Shown here: positions 16,801 to 31,800 of the stretch, piece by piece
Layout of the letters: every line of letters begins with the position of its first letter
Numbering within the stretch: position 1 is the first letter of the stretch
Source of the DNA: Panopea generosa
Lineage: Eukaryota; Mollusca; Bivalvia; Adapedonta; Hiatellidae
NCBI GenBank assembly: GCA_029582155.1
Contig: CM055896.1
Span: 26,379,184-26,443,183 of the forward strand
Reading direction: 5' to 3'
DNA: 64,000 nt
Program-made: the position numbers and the translations under genes
The notes under the pieces: generated by a model
The model's input: only the letters and a program-made list of their open reading frames with translations
What the model was told of the DNA's origin: nothing
The model's database searches: none

Positions 16801-19800
16801 ACACTACCACCTGCATAATATATCTCTGTATGTGTGGCCAATACTCTATTCATTACACTACCACCTGCATAATATATATCTATGAGTGTGGCAAATACTC
16901 TTTCCATTACACTACCACCTGCATAATATATCTCTGTATGTGTGGCCAATACTCTATCCATTACACTACCGCCTGCATAATATATCTCTATGAGTGTGGC
17001 CAATACTCTTTCCATTACACTACCACCTGCATAATATATCTCTGTATGAGTGGCCAATACTCTATCCATCACACTACCGCCTGCATAATATATCTCTGTA
17101 TGTGTGGCCAATACTCTATCCATCACACTACCGCCTGCATAATATATTTCTGTATGTGTGGCCAATACTCTATCCATTACACTACCACCTGCAAAATATA
17201 TCTCTGTATGTGTGGCCAATACTCTATCCATCACACTACCACCTGCATAATATATCTCTGTATGAGTGGCCAATACTCTTTCCATTACACTACCACCTGC
17301 ATAATATATCTCTGTATGAGTGGCCAATACTCTATCCATCACACTACCACCTGCATAATATATCTCTGTATGTGTGGCCAATACTCTATCCATCACACTA
17401 CCACCTGCATAATATATCTCTGCATGAGTGGCCAATACTCTATCCATTACACTACCACCTGCATAATATATCTCTGTATGTGTGGCCAATACTCTATCCA
17501 TCACACTACCACCTGCATAATATATCTCTGTATGTGTGGCCAATACTCTATCCATTACACTACCACCTGCATAATATATCTCTGTATGTGTGGCCAATAC
17601 TCTATCCATTACACTACCACCTGCATGATATATCTCTGTATGTGTGGCCAATACTCTATCCATCACACTACCACTTGCATGATATATCTCTGTATGTGTG
17701 GCCAATACTCTATCCATTACACTACCACCTGCATAATATATCTCTGTATGAGTGGCCAATACTCTTTCCATTACACTACCACCTGCATAATATATCTCTG
17801 TATGTGTGGCCAATACTCTATCCATCACACTACCACCTGCATAATATATCTCTGTATGTGTGGTCAATACTCTATCCATTACACTACCACCTGCATAATA
17901 TATCTCTGTATGTGTGGCCAATACTCTATCCATTACACTACCACCTGCATAATATATCTCTGTATGTGTGGCCAATACTCTATCCATTACACAACCACCT
18001 GCATTATATATCTCTGTATGTGTGGCCAATTCTCTATCCATTACACTACCACCTGCATAATATATCTCTGTATGTGTGGCCAATACTCTATCCATTACAC
18101 TACCACCTGTATAATATATCTCTATGAGTGTGGCCAATACTCTTTCCATTACACTACCACCTGCATAATATATCTCTGTATGTGTGGCCAATACTCTATC
18201 CATTACACTACCACCTGCATAATATATCTCTATGATGGCCAATAGTCTTTCCATTACACTACCACCTGCATAATATATCTCTGTATGCGTGGCCAATACT
18301 CTATCCATCACACTACCACCTGCATAATATATCTCTATGTGTGGCCAATACTCTATCCATTACACTACCGCCTGCATAATATATTTCTGTATGTGTGGCC
18401 AATACTCTATCCATTACACTCCCACCTGCAAAATATATCTCTGTATGTGTGGCCAATACTCTATCCATCACACTACCACCTGCATAATATATCTCTGTAT
18501 GAGTGGCCAATACTCTTTCCATTACACTACCACCTGCATAATATATCTCTGTATGAGTGGCCAATACTCTATCCATCACACTACCACCTGCATAATATAT
18601 CTCTGTTTGTGTGGCCAATACTCTATCCATCACACTACCACCTGCATAATATATCTCTGTATGAGTGGCCAATACTCTATCCATTACACTACCACCTGCA
18701 TAATATATCTCTGTATGAGTGGCCAATACTCTCTCCAACACATTACCACCTGCACAATATATCTCTGTATGTGTGGCCAATACTCTATCCATCACACTAC
18801 CACCTGCATAATATATCTCTGTATGTGTGGCCAATACTCTTTGTATGTGTGGCCAATTCTCTATCCATCACACTACCACCTGCATAATATATCTCTGTAT
18901 GAGTGGCCAATACTCTATCCATCACACTACCACCTGCATAATATATCTCTGTATGAGTGGCCAATACTCTATCCATCACACTACCACCTGCATAATATAT
19001 CTCTGTATGAGTGGCCAATACTGTATCCATTACACTACCACCTGCATAATATATCTCTGTATGAGTGGCCAATACTCTATCCATCACACTACCACCTGCA
19101 TAATATATCTCTGTATGTGTGGCCAATACTCTATCCATCACACTACCACCTGCATAATATATCTCTGTATGTGTGGCCAATACTCTATCCATCACACTAC
19201 CACCTGCATAATATATCTCTGTATGTGTGGCCAATACTCTATCCATCACACTACCACCTGCATAATATATCTCTGTATGAGTGGCCAATACTCTTTCCAT
19301 CACACTTCCATCTGCATAATATATCTCTGTATGAGTGGCCAATACTCTATCCATCACACTACCACCTGCATAATATATCTCTGTATGAGTGGCCAATACT
19401 CTATCCATCACACTACCACCTGCATAATATATCTCTGTATGAGTGGCAAATACTCTATCCATCACACTACCACCTGCATAATATATCTCTGTGTGTGTGG
19501 CCAATACTCTATCCATTACACTACCACCTGCATAATATATCTCTGTGTGTGTGGCCAATACTCTATCCATCACACTTCCACCTGCATAATATATCTCTGT
19601 ATGTGTGGCCAATACTCTATCCATTACACTACCACCTGCATAATATATTTCACAGAAGTTAATCTCCCATATGTCATTATATTTAAAAAGTTCAATCTCG
19701 AAGTTGAATTATGTATATCAAAGGAAGTTCTTTTTTGATCTGTAGCTCAGAGTCTATATATTATTTACGTATATATCAATTTTTAAAAAAGGTTTAATCT

Positions 19801-22800
19801 CCCAGTGGAATTCCAGTAATCAGTCAAATATACAATAACAAAATTAAAAAGTACCAAAAATAGTTTCAATATAATACATGTATATGTCTCTGCACTGAAT
19901 TAGAATAATTGGCAATTCGGAACTCAGCTGTGGAACTATTTCAGGAAAGTTGTTACTATTTGTAGAACATCTATCCTAAGCGACTAATAAACCTTGGCAA
20001 ATTTGCCCAGGTAAAAATCATGCAATTTGATTACACTCATGCACTGATAAGTTATAACTTATATGATAAACTTAAAAATTCAAATCTTATAGGGAATATA
20101 TCAGGATTTTTCAAAGTTTTAAAATTGGCTGAACACATTTTTTCCCAACATATCATGCCTATATATACTCAGTGACCCCGTATTTTCGTTGCGAAAATAA
20201 TATATTGAAAAGGGATTCTCTAACATGGGCTTCACACCTAGGTTAGACTAAAAAGATTTCTCTCTTAAAATTGAAACATATTTTATGATGTATTAAATGG
20301 GTCACATGATTTCATTTCGCTCCAATTTTGTCATGTTTTGGTGGATTTGACATACCAAACCATTTGGATTTATTTATTTATGATAATGAGATACTTTCGG
20401 TCCACTATAATAATTTTTAGAGACATAAACAGTGTTTTTTTCCTGATAAACTCCCTTTAAAAGTGAGTCTGCTTTTTAATGAATATTTTGATAGAAGCTT
20501 TAGATTATGTATTTAGTTTTGATTTTTTGAAATGTGAGGTCTAGAATCACTAATTGGTCCACTGTTGTCCGATGGTTATTATATACTTCTCAAAATTTTG
20601 AAGTATTTCTGGGATAACCTTGACCTCTGCTGATTAACTTGGTCTACAGAATGTTAGGTGTTTATGTTGAGCTCCATTTCTTTCAAACTGTTTGTCCTGG
20701 AGTAACCAGTAGTACAGGATTTTTCCAGTTGACCTTGACCTCCACAGATAATTAACACTTGAATTCCTTTGACTCCGACATAGTCACCAGTTTTGTCCAA
20801 AGCTGTGTATTAGGTACTACTACTGTGTATAATGTACTACTACTGTGTATTAGGTACTACTACTGTGTATAATGTAGTACTACTGTGTATCAGGTACTAC
20901 TACTGTGTATCAGGTACTACTACTGTGTATCAGGTACTACTACTGTGTATCAGGTACTACTATTGTGTATCAGATACTACTACTGTGTATCAGGTACTAC
21001 TACTGTGTATCAGGTACTACTACTGTGTATTAGGTACTACTACTGTGTATAATGTACTACTACTGTGTATCAGGTACTACTACTGTGTATTAGATACTAC
21101 TACTGTGTATCAGGTACTACTACTGTGTATCAGGTACTACTACTGTGTATTAGCTACTACTACTGTGTATCAGGTACTTCTACTGTGTATTAGGTACTAC
21201 TACTGTGTATTAGGTATTACTACTGTGTATTAGGTACTACTACTGTGTATTAGGTACTACTACTGTGTATTGGGTACTACTACTGTGTATTAGGTACTAC
21301 TACTGTGTTTCACTACTATTCCACTACTCAATGCCGTGCAGCATTATTCCAAATGACCTTGATGTTGACACCTAGATACAATTATCTTACAATAAACTAA
21401 TTTATTATTGCTAAGCTCTGTTTAAACTTTGTCTACCATTATTGTTATAAGCAGTACTACCAAAAATTATGCAGCATTTCACTGAATGACCTTGACCTCT
21501 ACAAATAATTAACATAGCCTTTGAAAATTTTGAAATGTTATGTTTTGTATTTGCTCTGTTTATTGGATAATGTTTTGCTGTGACCAACCATACATGATCT
21601 GTTGTTGTATAATGAGTGCTACTACTGAAACTTTGCACCATTATTTTTGGTGATCTCAACAGATTTAGTTAAAAACATAATATTGTTTTGCTGAAGGCTC
21701 AAGTCCAAAGTTGTGAAAATGAGCTGTACAATTCAAAATCATATGGTGTTTGTTTGAGATTATCAACTTAGGGTCATCTTGGCCTTTAAGGTTGTCTTGA
21801 TTTAATGAGGATTTGTGGATTTCTATTAAAACATTGATGCTTACAGGAGATGGAAGAACTACTGCAAAAATTAAGAGAGACAGAGAGTATCAGGGAGAAA
21901 TACTACAAAAAGGAGGAAGAGAAGGAAGAAATGCAAGGCTTTGCAACTCAAGAGATGGGGAAGCTTAAACACATGGTTTGTAGCATATATCTAATACAGT
22001 ATATGCATGTAAAGCACATGAGTATGTGTTAATTTATATCAGTATTGCAGTCTGTGCACATGTTAGAAGGAAAATGGCATGTATTTGGTGCTAATATACT
22101 TACTGTGAAATCATTTACCCTCCATGATCTGTCCAGCGTCCGGCCATGTCTGTTCATCCAGAAATATTAGTAAAAAAGTATCCAAGCCAACTTTGCATGT
22201 GGAAAGAGAGCAATAAGAAGATAATGCAGGCCATTTTATTTTTTCAGTCAGACAAAAGTTGCTGTTGCTATGGCAACAAAACTATCTCTGTTGTCCGGAA
22301 ATATTACTAAAAAAGTATCAAAGCTATATTTGTGAAACTTTGCATGTGGATAAAGAAAGGGCAGTAAGGAGGTAGTGCAGGTCTTTTTTATTTTTTCAGT
22401 CGGACAAAAAATTGTGGTTGCTATGCCAACAAAGTTGGTAGAATTATAGATACAATCTGGATCTGTTAACAATGTCCTACCTGTAAACCGGTAGGGGATT
22501 TATGTATTGTTTGCAATACACCGGTGTCTTGTTTTCTTGGAAAACTAATTTTTTTGGACAGCCTTGACTGCAATCAAATCCCCACAGAAATGATACACTA
22601 CGGAGGCCAGCCTATGTATTTAGATAGCTTTTGATTTCCTGTTGGGTACTCTGCACATAATGAAACAAATCGGTACAATGCAATATTGTCATCAAAATCA
22701 AATCAATTCTGCATTCAACATTTTATTTTACAATTTACGGTCTAGTCTTGATCATCTTCTACACTTTCTTTACTAAAAGATCTGTTTGTCTAAGTTTATT

Positions 22801-25800
22801 AGTTCTTACATCCTAATTTAAACTTATTTAGCTTGATTATTCGTAGAATAGGGCGGCAATTGTACTCTTGTCGAAGTCAGTGTTGGTTTTTCCAGCTAAA
22901 GCTCATTAGATATAAATGAAACTTCATATGTGTGTTCAGCATCATCACTGGAAGGCACAGAGACAAGAACTATAACTCTTGAATGCATTTTGGCAGAATT
23001 ATGGCCCTTTTGGACTTCTTTTAGGTTAAAGTTTTTTATCAGGTAAGATATCTATGCAACCACTCATTGGATATGAATGAAACTTCACATATGTGTTCAG
23101 AATCATCAATGGAATGCACAGAGACAAGAACCATAACTTTTGATTGCCCTTTAACAAAATAATTTCCCTTTTAGACTTAAACAATTTGGTTTTAGTTTTT
23201 AAGCATGTTAAAGTTTTTGAGTTGTTACATATTTCATTGACCTATTATTGGACATGAATGAAACTTCACATGTATGTTCAGCATCATCTACTCAAATTTG
23301 TTCAAAACCATGAACTTTTTCTAATAAAACAATTATACATAGTGTTATATAAGAAAAACTTAAAATATTTTTTTAACAAAGTTGAAGACCTGGAGCTCAA
23401 ATATAATTTTTCACTTCATTTAAAAATAAAAAGTTTTTTTTCAAATTTCTTTTTTTCTTTCATCTTCATGAGTGTTTTATTTTTATATTTTTTTTCCATT
23501 TTCATGAAAGGGTATCTAGCTGTGATAAACTGTGTATGCTGGTACAAGATTATTTCAACTATAGGTCCATTTTCATGAACTGGTTCCAATATATTGCCCT
23601 TCGATGTGAAGATATTTTGTATATGTAAAAAAAACTGAAACAACTTAAAATGTGGAAGGATATCCAGCATTGATATTCACAAACTGTAGGTGTTGGTACA
23701 AGACTATAGGCGATTGGTATATTATGATATTATGATTTAAAGGTAGTGTATATATTGCATATGTAAAACATTGAAAAACTAATCTTGAAACAGAAGATCA
23801 TCTCAACTATAGTTTACACTATATTTTAAATTCTTGCTGGAATTATTTCAGGTAATGTTTAATTAGTATTTCTTGATATGCTTGACCTACTGATATTATT
23901 CTATTCATGTAATTGTAGTCTTTAGGGTTATTATACATACATGGTGTGCCTTCTGTATTGGCACACCTTTTGAGTTATTTGTTAGCAATAGCGAATGAAT
24001 TTATACAGCATTTTTAAAGTTTGAAACACAAATGTAACTAAATGCTAGATTTAATAATACTAAGGCAACATAAGCCATCCATTTACTTTGTTGATTTCAA
24101 AAAAAATATATTGATAATGAAAATATTGTTGTTGAATTATTTTACTAATTTATTTTTAACAGACAAGCAATAATAGCTACAGCTTAATTTTACCACCAGT
24201 GAGTTTTATTTTAATTGTCTTCCATTCGGTACTTATTTCCTGAAGTAGCTGTTGTTTTAAAACAGCATCAAAATAGTCGAGCGCCCTGTCCCTCTGACAG
24301 CTCTTGTTTTTAACTACACTGTCGTAAACATGGCAAGGTTGTGACAGGACATTTCTCTTCTAGAAAAGCAGGTGTCAAAGATGATTAAGACTACAAAAAA
24401 TTTATGGACATGTCTATTTATCATCGTTCTGCGAGTGGAAGTTTTGAAGCATTTTCCATGTAAATAGATATAGGTAAACTGATATAACCTGTTTTTAGTG
24501 ATATTTCTTGTTTTGTTTGTGTTTGATTTGTATGTGCCGACGGTACTTCTGTTGTTTATTTTATAACACAGTTTGATATGTGGAAATAAATCTCCTTGTG
24601 ATGCTTAAATCTATCTCCTGTTTGGCAATATTAAGTCCTGACTACATGTCCAGTAAGTTGTTAAGTGCTCTCTAATTGATTGCTCTCCTGCAGATGATCA
24701 TGAATGAGGAGGAGCTAGCCAGATGTCAGGCAGAACTACTAGATAAGGGAAGACTTTTGGAAGCAGAACAGAAAACAAGTAAAGATCTGAAAAATGAGCT
24801 TATCAGTATGCAAGATAAAGTAAAAACAGAAAGGTTAGCACTATATAATTATGTACAAATGAGCTTATCATTATGCAATATAAAGTAAAAATAGAAAGGT
24901 TAGCACTATATAATTATGTACAAATGAGCTTATCATTATGCAATATAAAGTAAAAACAGAAAGGTTAGCACTGTATAATTATGTACAAATGGGCTTGATA
25001 GTTGTTTTTAAATTCTTAATGAAGATTCACAGAATTTTTAGCTCTTTGAAAGTACTGAGATTAGCTCCATTTCTTTCAAACTGTTTGGCCCAGAGTCATC
25101 AGATTTGGTCCATAGTTGTGTAATACTGTTCAGAACCATTCTTCTACATGACCTTGATATTATATAGTTAATTACATACAAAATAGATTTCGTCATAGTC
25201 TCACCTTGTAATAAAGCCGTATAGGTGAGACTTAATTCAGTGGAGATGTGTTGTTATTCTATGAGTGGTACCTGTTTTACAGATGTCGGCTGGAGGACGA
25301 GAGTGTTGGCCACAGTAAGATTGTAAGCACCCTCACCAAGGAGAGGATGGCCCTCGAGGAATCACTGACTGATATAAAATCACAGCTCACAGAGGTTAAT
25401 AGTTCAATAAATCATATTTTGTATTTACAAAACGTTTAACTTCAAAATTATTGGACAATTTTTGTAATTTTAGCACAAGGTGAGTTATTCTGATCACACT
25501 GTGTCTGCGTCATCTGTTTATCATCATCTGTCAGTTTGTTGAATATTTACTGTCATTTTCTGCAAACGAGAGCTAACTGGTGATCAGTTAACCTAACAAC
25601 TCTTTCCTCCGATTCTGGAAAGTTAACCAGTACTCAAGTACACCGATCTTCATAAGTAACTGAAAACTGTCCAACTTGAATCAGTGGTGATAGTTGAATG
25701 ACAAAGAGACACAATGTTGTAAATCAGTCATCATAGAGACTGTTACCAGGTGGGAATTCGAACTCACAACACCTGGATTGGGGTCCAGTAAGGGGACTTT

Positions 25801-28800
25801 GATTTTGTTATAATGTTAACAGTGTACAGGGTATTTTTCCTGGCTATGTAGGATGATGCATAAACTGTCTATTTCATGTTAACAGTGTACAGCGTATTTT
25901 TCCTGGCTATGTAGGATGATGCATAAACTGTCAATATCATGTTAACAGTGTACAGGGTGTTTTTCCTGGCTATGTAAGATGATGCATAAACTGTCAATAT
26001 CATGTTAACAGTGTACAGGGTGTTTTTCCTGGCTATGTAAGATGATGCATAAACTGTCTATATCATGTTAACAGTGTACAGGGTATTTTTCCTGGCTATG
26101 TAGGATGATGCATAAACTGTCTATATCATGTTAACAGTGTACAGGGTATTTTTCCTGGCTATGTAGGATGATCCATAAACTGTCAATATCATGTTAACAG
26201 TGTACAGGGTGTTTTTCCTGGCTATGTAGGATGATACATAAACTGTCTATATCATGTTAACAGTGTACAGCGTATTTTTCCTGGCTATGTAGGATGATGC
26301 ATAAACTGTCAATATCATGTTAACAGTGTACAGGGTATTTTTCCTGGCTATGTAGGATGATGCATAAACTGTCTATATCATGTTAACAGTGTACAGGGTA
26401 TTTTTTCCTGGCTATGTAGGATGATCCATAAACTGTCAATATCATGTTAACAGTGTACAGGGTGTTTTTCTTGGCTATGTAGGATGATACATAAACTGTC
26501 TATATCATGTTAACAGTGTACAGCGTATTTTTCCTGGCTATGTAGGATGATGCATAAACTGTCAATATCATGTTAACAGTGTACAGGGTATTTTTCCTGG
26601 CTATGTAGGATGATGCATAAACTGTCTATATCATGTTAACAGTGTACAGGGTATTTTTCCTGGCTATGTAGGATGATGCATAAACTGTCTATATCATGTT
26701 AACAGTGTACAGGGTATTTTTCCTGGCTATGTAGGATGATGCATAAACTGTCTATATCGTGTTAACAGTGTACAGGGTATTTTTCCTGGCTATGTAGGAT
26801 GATGCATAAACTGTCTATATCGTGTTAACAGTGTACAGGGTGTTTTTCCTGGCTATGTAGGATGATGCATAAACTGTCAATATCGTGTTAACAGTGTACA
26901 GGGTGTTTTTCCTGGCTATGTAGGATGATGCATAAACTGTCAATATCGTGTTAACAGTGTACAGGGTGTTTTTCCTGGCTATGTAGGATGATGCATAAAC
27001 TATCTATATCATGTTAACAGTGTACAGGGTATTTTTCCTGGCTATGTAGGATGTCTCATCTATATCATGTTAACAGTGTACAGCTTATTTTTCCTGGCTA
27101 TATAGGATAATGCATAAACTGTCAATATCATGTTAACAGTGTACAGGTTGTTTTTCCTGGCTATGTAGGATGATGCATAAACTGTCTATATCATGTTAAC
27201 AGTGTACAGGGTGTTTTTCTTGGCTATGTAAGATGATGCATAAACTGTCTATATCATGTTAACAGTGTACAGGGTGTTTTTCTTGGCTATGTAAGATGAT
27301 GCATAAACTGTCTATATCATGTTAACAGTGTACAGGGTGTTTTTCCTGGCTATGTAGGATGAAGCATAAACTGTCTATATCATGTTAACAGTGTACAGGG
27401 TATTTTTCCTGGCTATGTATGATGCATAATCTGTCAATATCATGTTAACAGTGTACTGGGTGTTTTTCTTGGCTATGTAGGATGATGCATAAACTGTCTA
27501 TATCATGCTAACAGTGTACAGGGTATTTTTCCTGGCTATGTAGGATGATGCATAAACTGTCTATATCATGTTAACAGTGTACAGGGTATTTTTCCTGGCT
27601 ATGTAGGATGATGCATAAACTGTCTATATCATGTTAACAGTGTACAGGGTATTTTTCCTGGCTATGTAGGATGATGCATAAACTGTCTATATCGTGTTAA
27701 CAGTGTACAGGGTATTTTTTCTGGCTATGTAGGATGATGCATAAACTGTCTATATCGTGTTAACAGTGTACAGGGTGTTTTTCCTGGCTATGTAGGATGA
27801 TGCATAAACTGTCAATATCGTGTTAACAGTGTACAGGGTGTTTTTCCTGGCTATGTAGGATGATGCATAAACTGTCAATATCGTGTTAACAGTGTACAGG
27901 GTGTTTTTCCTGGCTATGTAGGATGATGCATAAACTATCTATATCATGTTAACAGTGTACAGGGTATTTTTCCTGGCTATGTAGGATGTCTCATCTATAT
28001 CATGTTAACAGTGTACAGCTTATTTTTCCTGGCTATATAGGATAATGCATAAACTGTCAATATCATGTTAACAGTGTACAGGTTGTTTTTCCTGGCTATG
28101 TAGGATGATGCATAAACTGTCTATATCATGTTAACAGTGTACAGGGTGTTTTTCTTGGCTATGTAAGATGATGCATAAACTGTCTATATCATGTTAACAG
28201 TGTACAGGGTGTTTTTCTTGGCTATGTAAGATGATGCATAAACTGTCTATATCATGTTAACAGTGTACAGGGTGTTTTTCCTGGCTATGTAGGATGAAGC
28301 ATAAACTATCTATATCATGTTAACAGTGTACAGGGTATTTTTCCTGGCTATGTAGGATGATACATAATCTGTCAATATCATGTTAACAGTGTACAGGGTG
28401 TTTTTCCTGGCCATGTAGGATGATGCATAAACTGTCTATATCATGTTAACAGTGTACAGGGTGTTTTACCTGGCCATGTAGGATGATGCATAAACTGTCT
28501 ATATCATGTTAACAGTGTACAGGGTGTTTTTCTTGGCTATGTAGGATGATGCATAAACTGTCTATATCATGTTAACAGTGTACAGGGTGATTTTCTTGGC
28601 TATGTAAGATGATTCATAAACTGTCTATATCATGTTAATAGTGTACAGGGTATTTTTCCTGGCTATGTAGGATGATGCATAAACTGTCAATATCATGTTA
28701 ACAGTGTAAAGCGTGTTTTTCCTGGCTATGTAGGATGATGCATAAACTGTCAATATCATGTTAACAGTGTAAAGCGTGTTTTTCCTGGCTATGTAGGATG

Positions 28801-31800
28801 ATGCATAAACTGTCTATATCATGTTAACAGTGTACAGGGTATTTTTCCTGGCTATGTAGGATGATGCATAAACTATCAATATCATGTTAACAGTGTACAG
28901 GGTATTTTTTTCTGGCTATGTAGGATGATGCATAAACTGTCAATATCATGTAAACAGTGTACAGGGTGTTTTTCCTGGCTATGTAGGATGATGCATAAAC
29001 TGTCAATATCATGTTAACAGTGTACAGGGTGTTTTCCTGGCTATGTAGGATGATGCATAAACTGTCAATATCATGTTAACAGTGTACAGGGTGTTTTTCC
29101 TGGCTATGTAGGATTATGCATAATCTGTCTATATCATGTTAACAGTGTACAGGGTGTTTTTCTTGGCTATGTAGGATGATGCATAAACTGCCAATATCAT
29201 GTTAACAGTGTACAGGGTATTTTTCTTGGCTATGTAGGATGAGACATAAACTGTCTATATCATGTTAACAGTGTTCAGGGTATGAAGGATGATACATGCA
29301 CTGTCTATATCATGTTAGCAGTGTACAAGCTTTTGATCCAACAGTATTATAGATATTTGTAAATATGTTTTGAACAATAAACAAGCTTTTGATCAGTGAT
29401 CCTACAGATGTTTATAAGTGTGTTCTGAACCCCGAACAGGTTTTTGATGAACAGTCCTACAGATGTTTATAAGTGTGTTCTGAACCACAAACAAGCTTTT
29501 GATCAGTGATCCTACAGATGTTTATAAGTGTGTTCTGAACCACGAACAGGTTTTTGATGAACAGTCCTACAGATGTTTAAGTGTGTTCTGAACCACTTAC
29601 AAGCTTTTGATCAGTGATCCTACAGATGATTATAAGTGTGTTCTGAACCACAAACAGGTTTTTGATGAACAGTCCTACAGATGTTTAAGTGTGTTCTGAA
29701 CCACAAACAAGCTTTTGATCAGTGATTCTACAGATGTTTGTAAGTGTGTTCTGAACCACAAACAGGTTTTTGATGAACAGTCCTACAGATGTTTAAGTGT
29801 GTTCTGAACCACAAACAGGATTTTGATGAACAGTTCTACAGATGTTTAAGTGTGTTCTGAACCACTAACAAGCTTTTGATCAGTGATCCTACAGATGTTT
29901 AAGTGTGTTCTGAACCACAAACAAGCTTTTGATCAGTGATCCTACAGATGTTTATAAGTGTGTTCTGAACCAAGAACAGGTTTTTGATGAACAGTCCTAC
30001 AGTTGTTTAAGTGTGTTCTGAACCACAAACAAGCTTTTGATCAGTGATCCTACAGATGTTTATAAGTGTGTTCTGAACCAAGAACAGGTTTTTGATGAAC
30101 AGTCCTACAGTTGTTTAAGTGTGTTCTGAACCATAAACAAGCTTTTGATCAGTGATCCTACAGATGTTTGACTTCATTATTTTGAATTTTTCAGAAGTCC
30201 TCTACCATGTCATCTATACAGTCTAAGTATGCAGATTTAGAGAGCACTCATCAGACACTAGTTCGCAATTCTGAGTTGTATAAAAATAAGGTGGGTTACT
30301 CTACTCTCTACAGTATGGTGATGATATAAATTACAGTTATTTCCAATAAACAAGTATATTTTTTTCTGCCATTTTCCAACAGATTTTTTTAGTTACTAAA
30401 TGGTGGTCATCCCTAAGATCCAATAGGTACTACACACACCTTATATCTGCAAGTCACTAACTACTTCCCAACATGTACAGGAGAAGGAGACTCATGGCTG
30501 TAGAACAAAGTCATTGGTCAATCATCACAGAGACAATTACCGGGCCAGGATTCAAACTCATAACCCTTGGATTGACAGTCAGATGCATTACCACTAACTT
30601 TAAAGCTAACTGGGTCAGCAATTTCAAATAAAAATCAACATTTGTTATTCTTTCAAGTATTTACTTAAATATTTAAAATCTTACTATAAAACCTATTTTT
30701 GACCACCCACATTAAAATAAATACATCATTTCATACCCCATACCCCTTCAATTGTATGCTGTTATCTAGTTTTATTGTTGCTCAAACTTCCAACCATATA
30801 ATTATATGATATTTTCTAGTTGTGTTGCTTCTCAAACCTCCTACACCTATATTTATATGGTGTTTTCTATTGTTATGTCACTCAAACCTTCTACCCCTAT
30901 AATTATATGGTGTTTTCTATTATTATGTCACTCAAACCTCCTACTCCTATAATTGTATGATGTTTTCTATTGTTATGTCACTCAAACCTCCTACCCCTAT
31001 AATTGTTTGATGTTTTCTATTGTTATGTCGCTCATACCTCCTACCCCTATAATTATATGGTGTTTTATATTGTTATGTCACTCAAACCTCCTACCCCTAT
31101 AATTGTATGATGTTTACTATTGTTATGTTGCTCATACCTCCTACCCCTATAATTATATGGTGTTTTCTATTATTATGTCACTCAAACCTCCTACTCCTAT
31201 AATTGTATGATGTTTTCTATTGTTATGTCACTCAAACCTCCTACCCCTATAATTGTTTGATGTTTTCTATTGTTATGTCGCTCATACCTCCTACCCCTAT
31301 AATTATATGGTGTTTTATATTGTTATGTCACTCAAACCTCCTACCCCTATAATTGTATGATGTTTTCTATTGTTATGTTGCTCATACCTCCTACCCCTAT
31401 AATTATATGGTGTTTTCTCTTATTATGTCACTTAAACCTCCTACCCCTATAATTGTATGATGTTTTCTATTGTTATGTCGCTCATACCTCCTACCCCTAT
31501 AATTATATGGTGTTTTATATTGTTTTGTCGCTCATATCTCCTATTTCTTTAATTGTATGATGTTTTCTATTGTTATGTCACTCAAACCACTTACTCCTTT
31601 AATTGTATGATGTTTTCTATTGTTATGTCACTCAAACCTTCTACCCCTATAATTGTATGATGTTCTCTATTGTTATGTCACTCAAACCTCCTGCTCCTAT
31701 AAATGTATGATGTTTTCTATTGTTATGTCACTAAGACCTCCTGCCCCTATAATTGTTTGATATTTTCTATTGTTAGATTGCTCATCCCTCCTACCCCTAT

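Noticed and set aside
8716..19738. Long ORFs on both strands over the 54-bp array (up to about 600 codons)
   Set aside because: They are exact 18-residue periodic translations of the satellite, overlap each other in several frames and both strands, and show no codon bias, domains or signals.
23258..23670. ORFs of 106 (+) and 84 (-) codons in intron 2
   Set aside because: They overlap each other on opposite strands, are poly-Phe/Lys-like from T- and A-rich sequence, and lie in an interspersed repeat.
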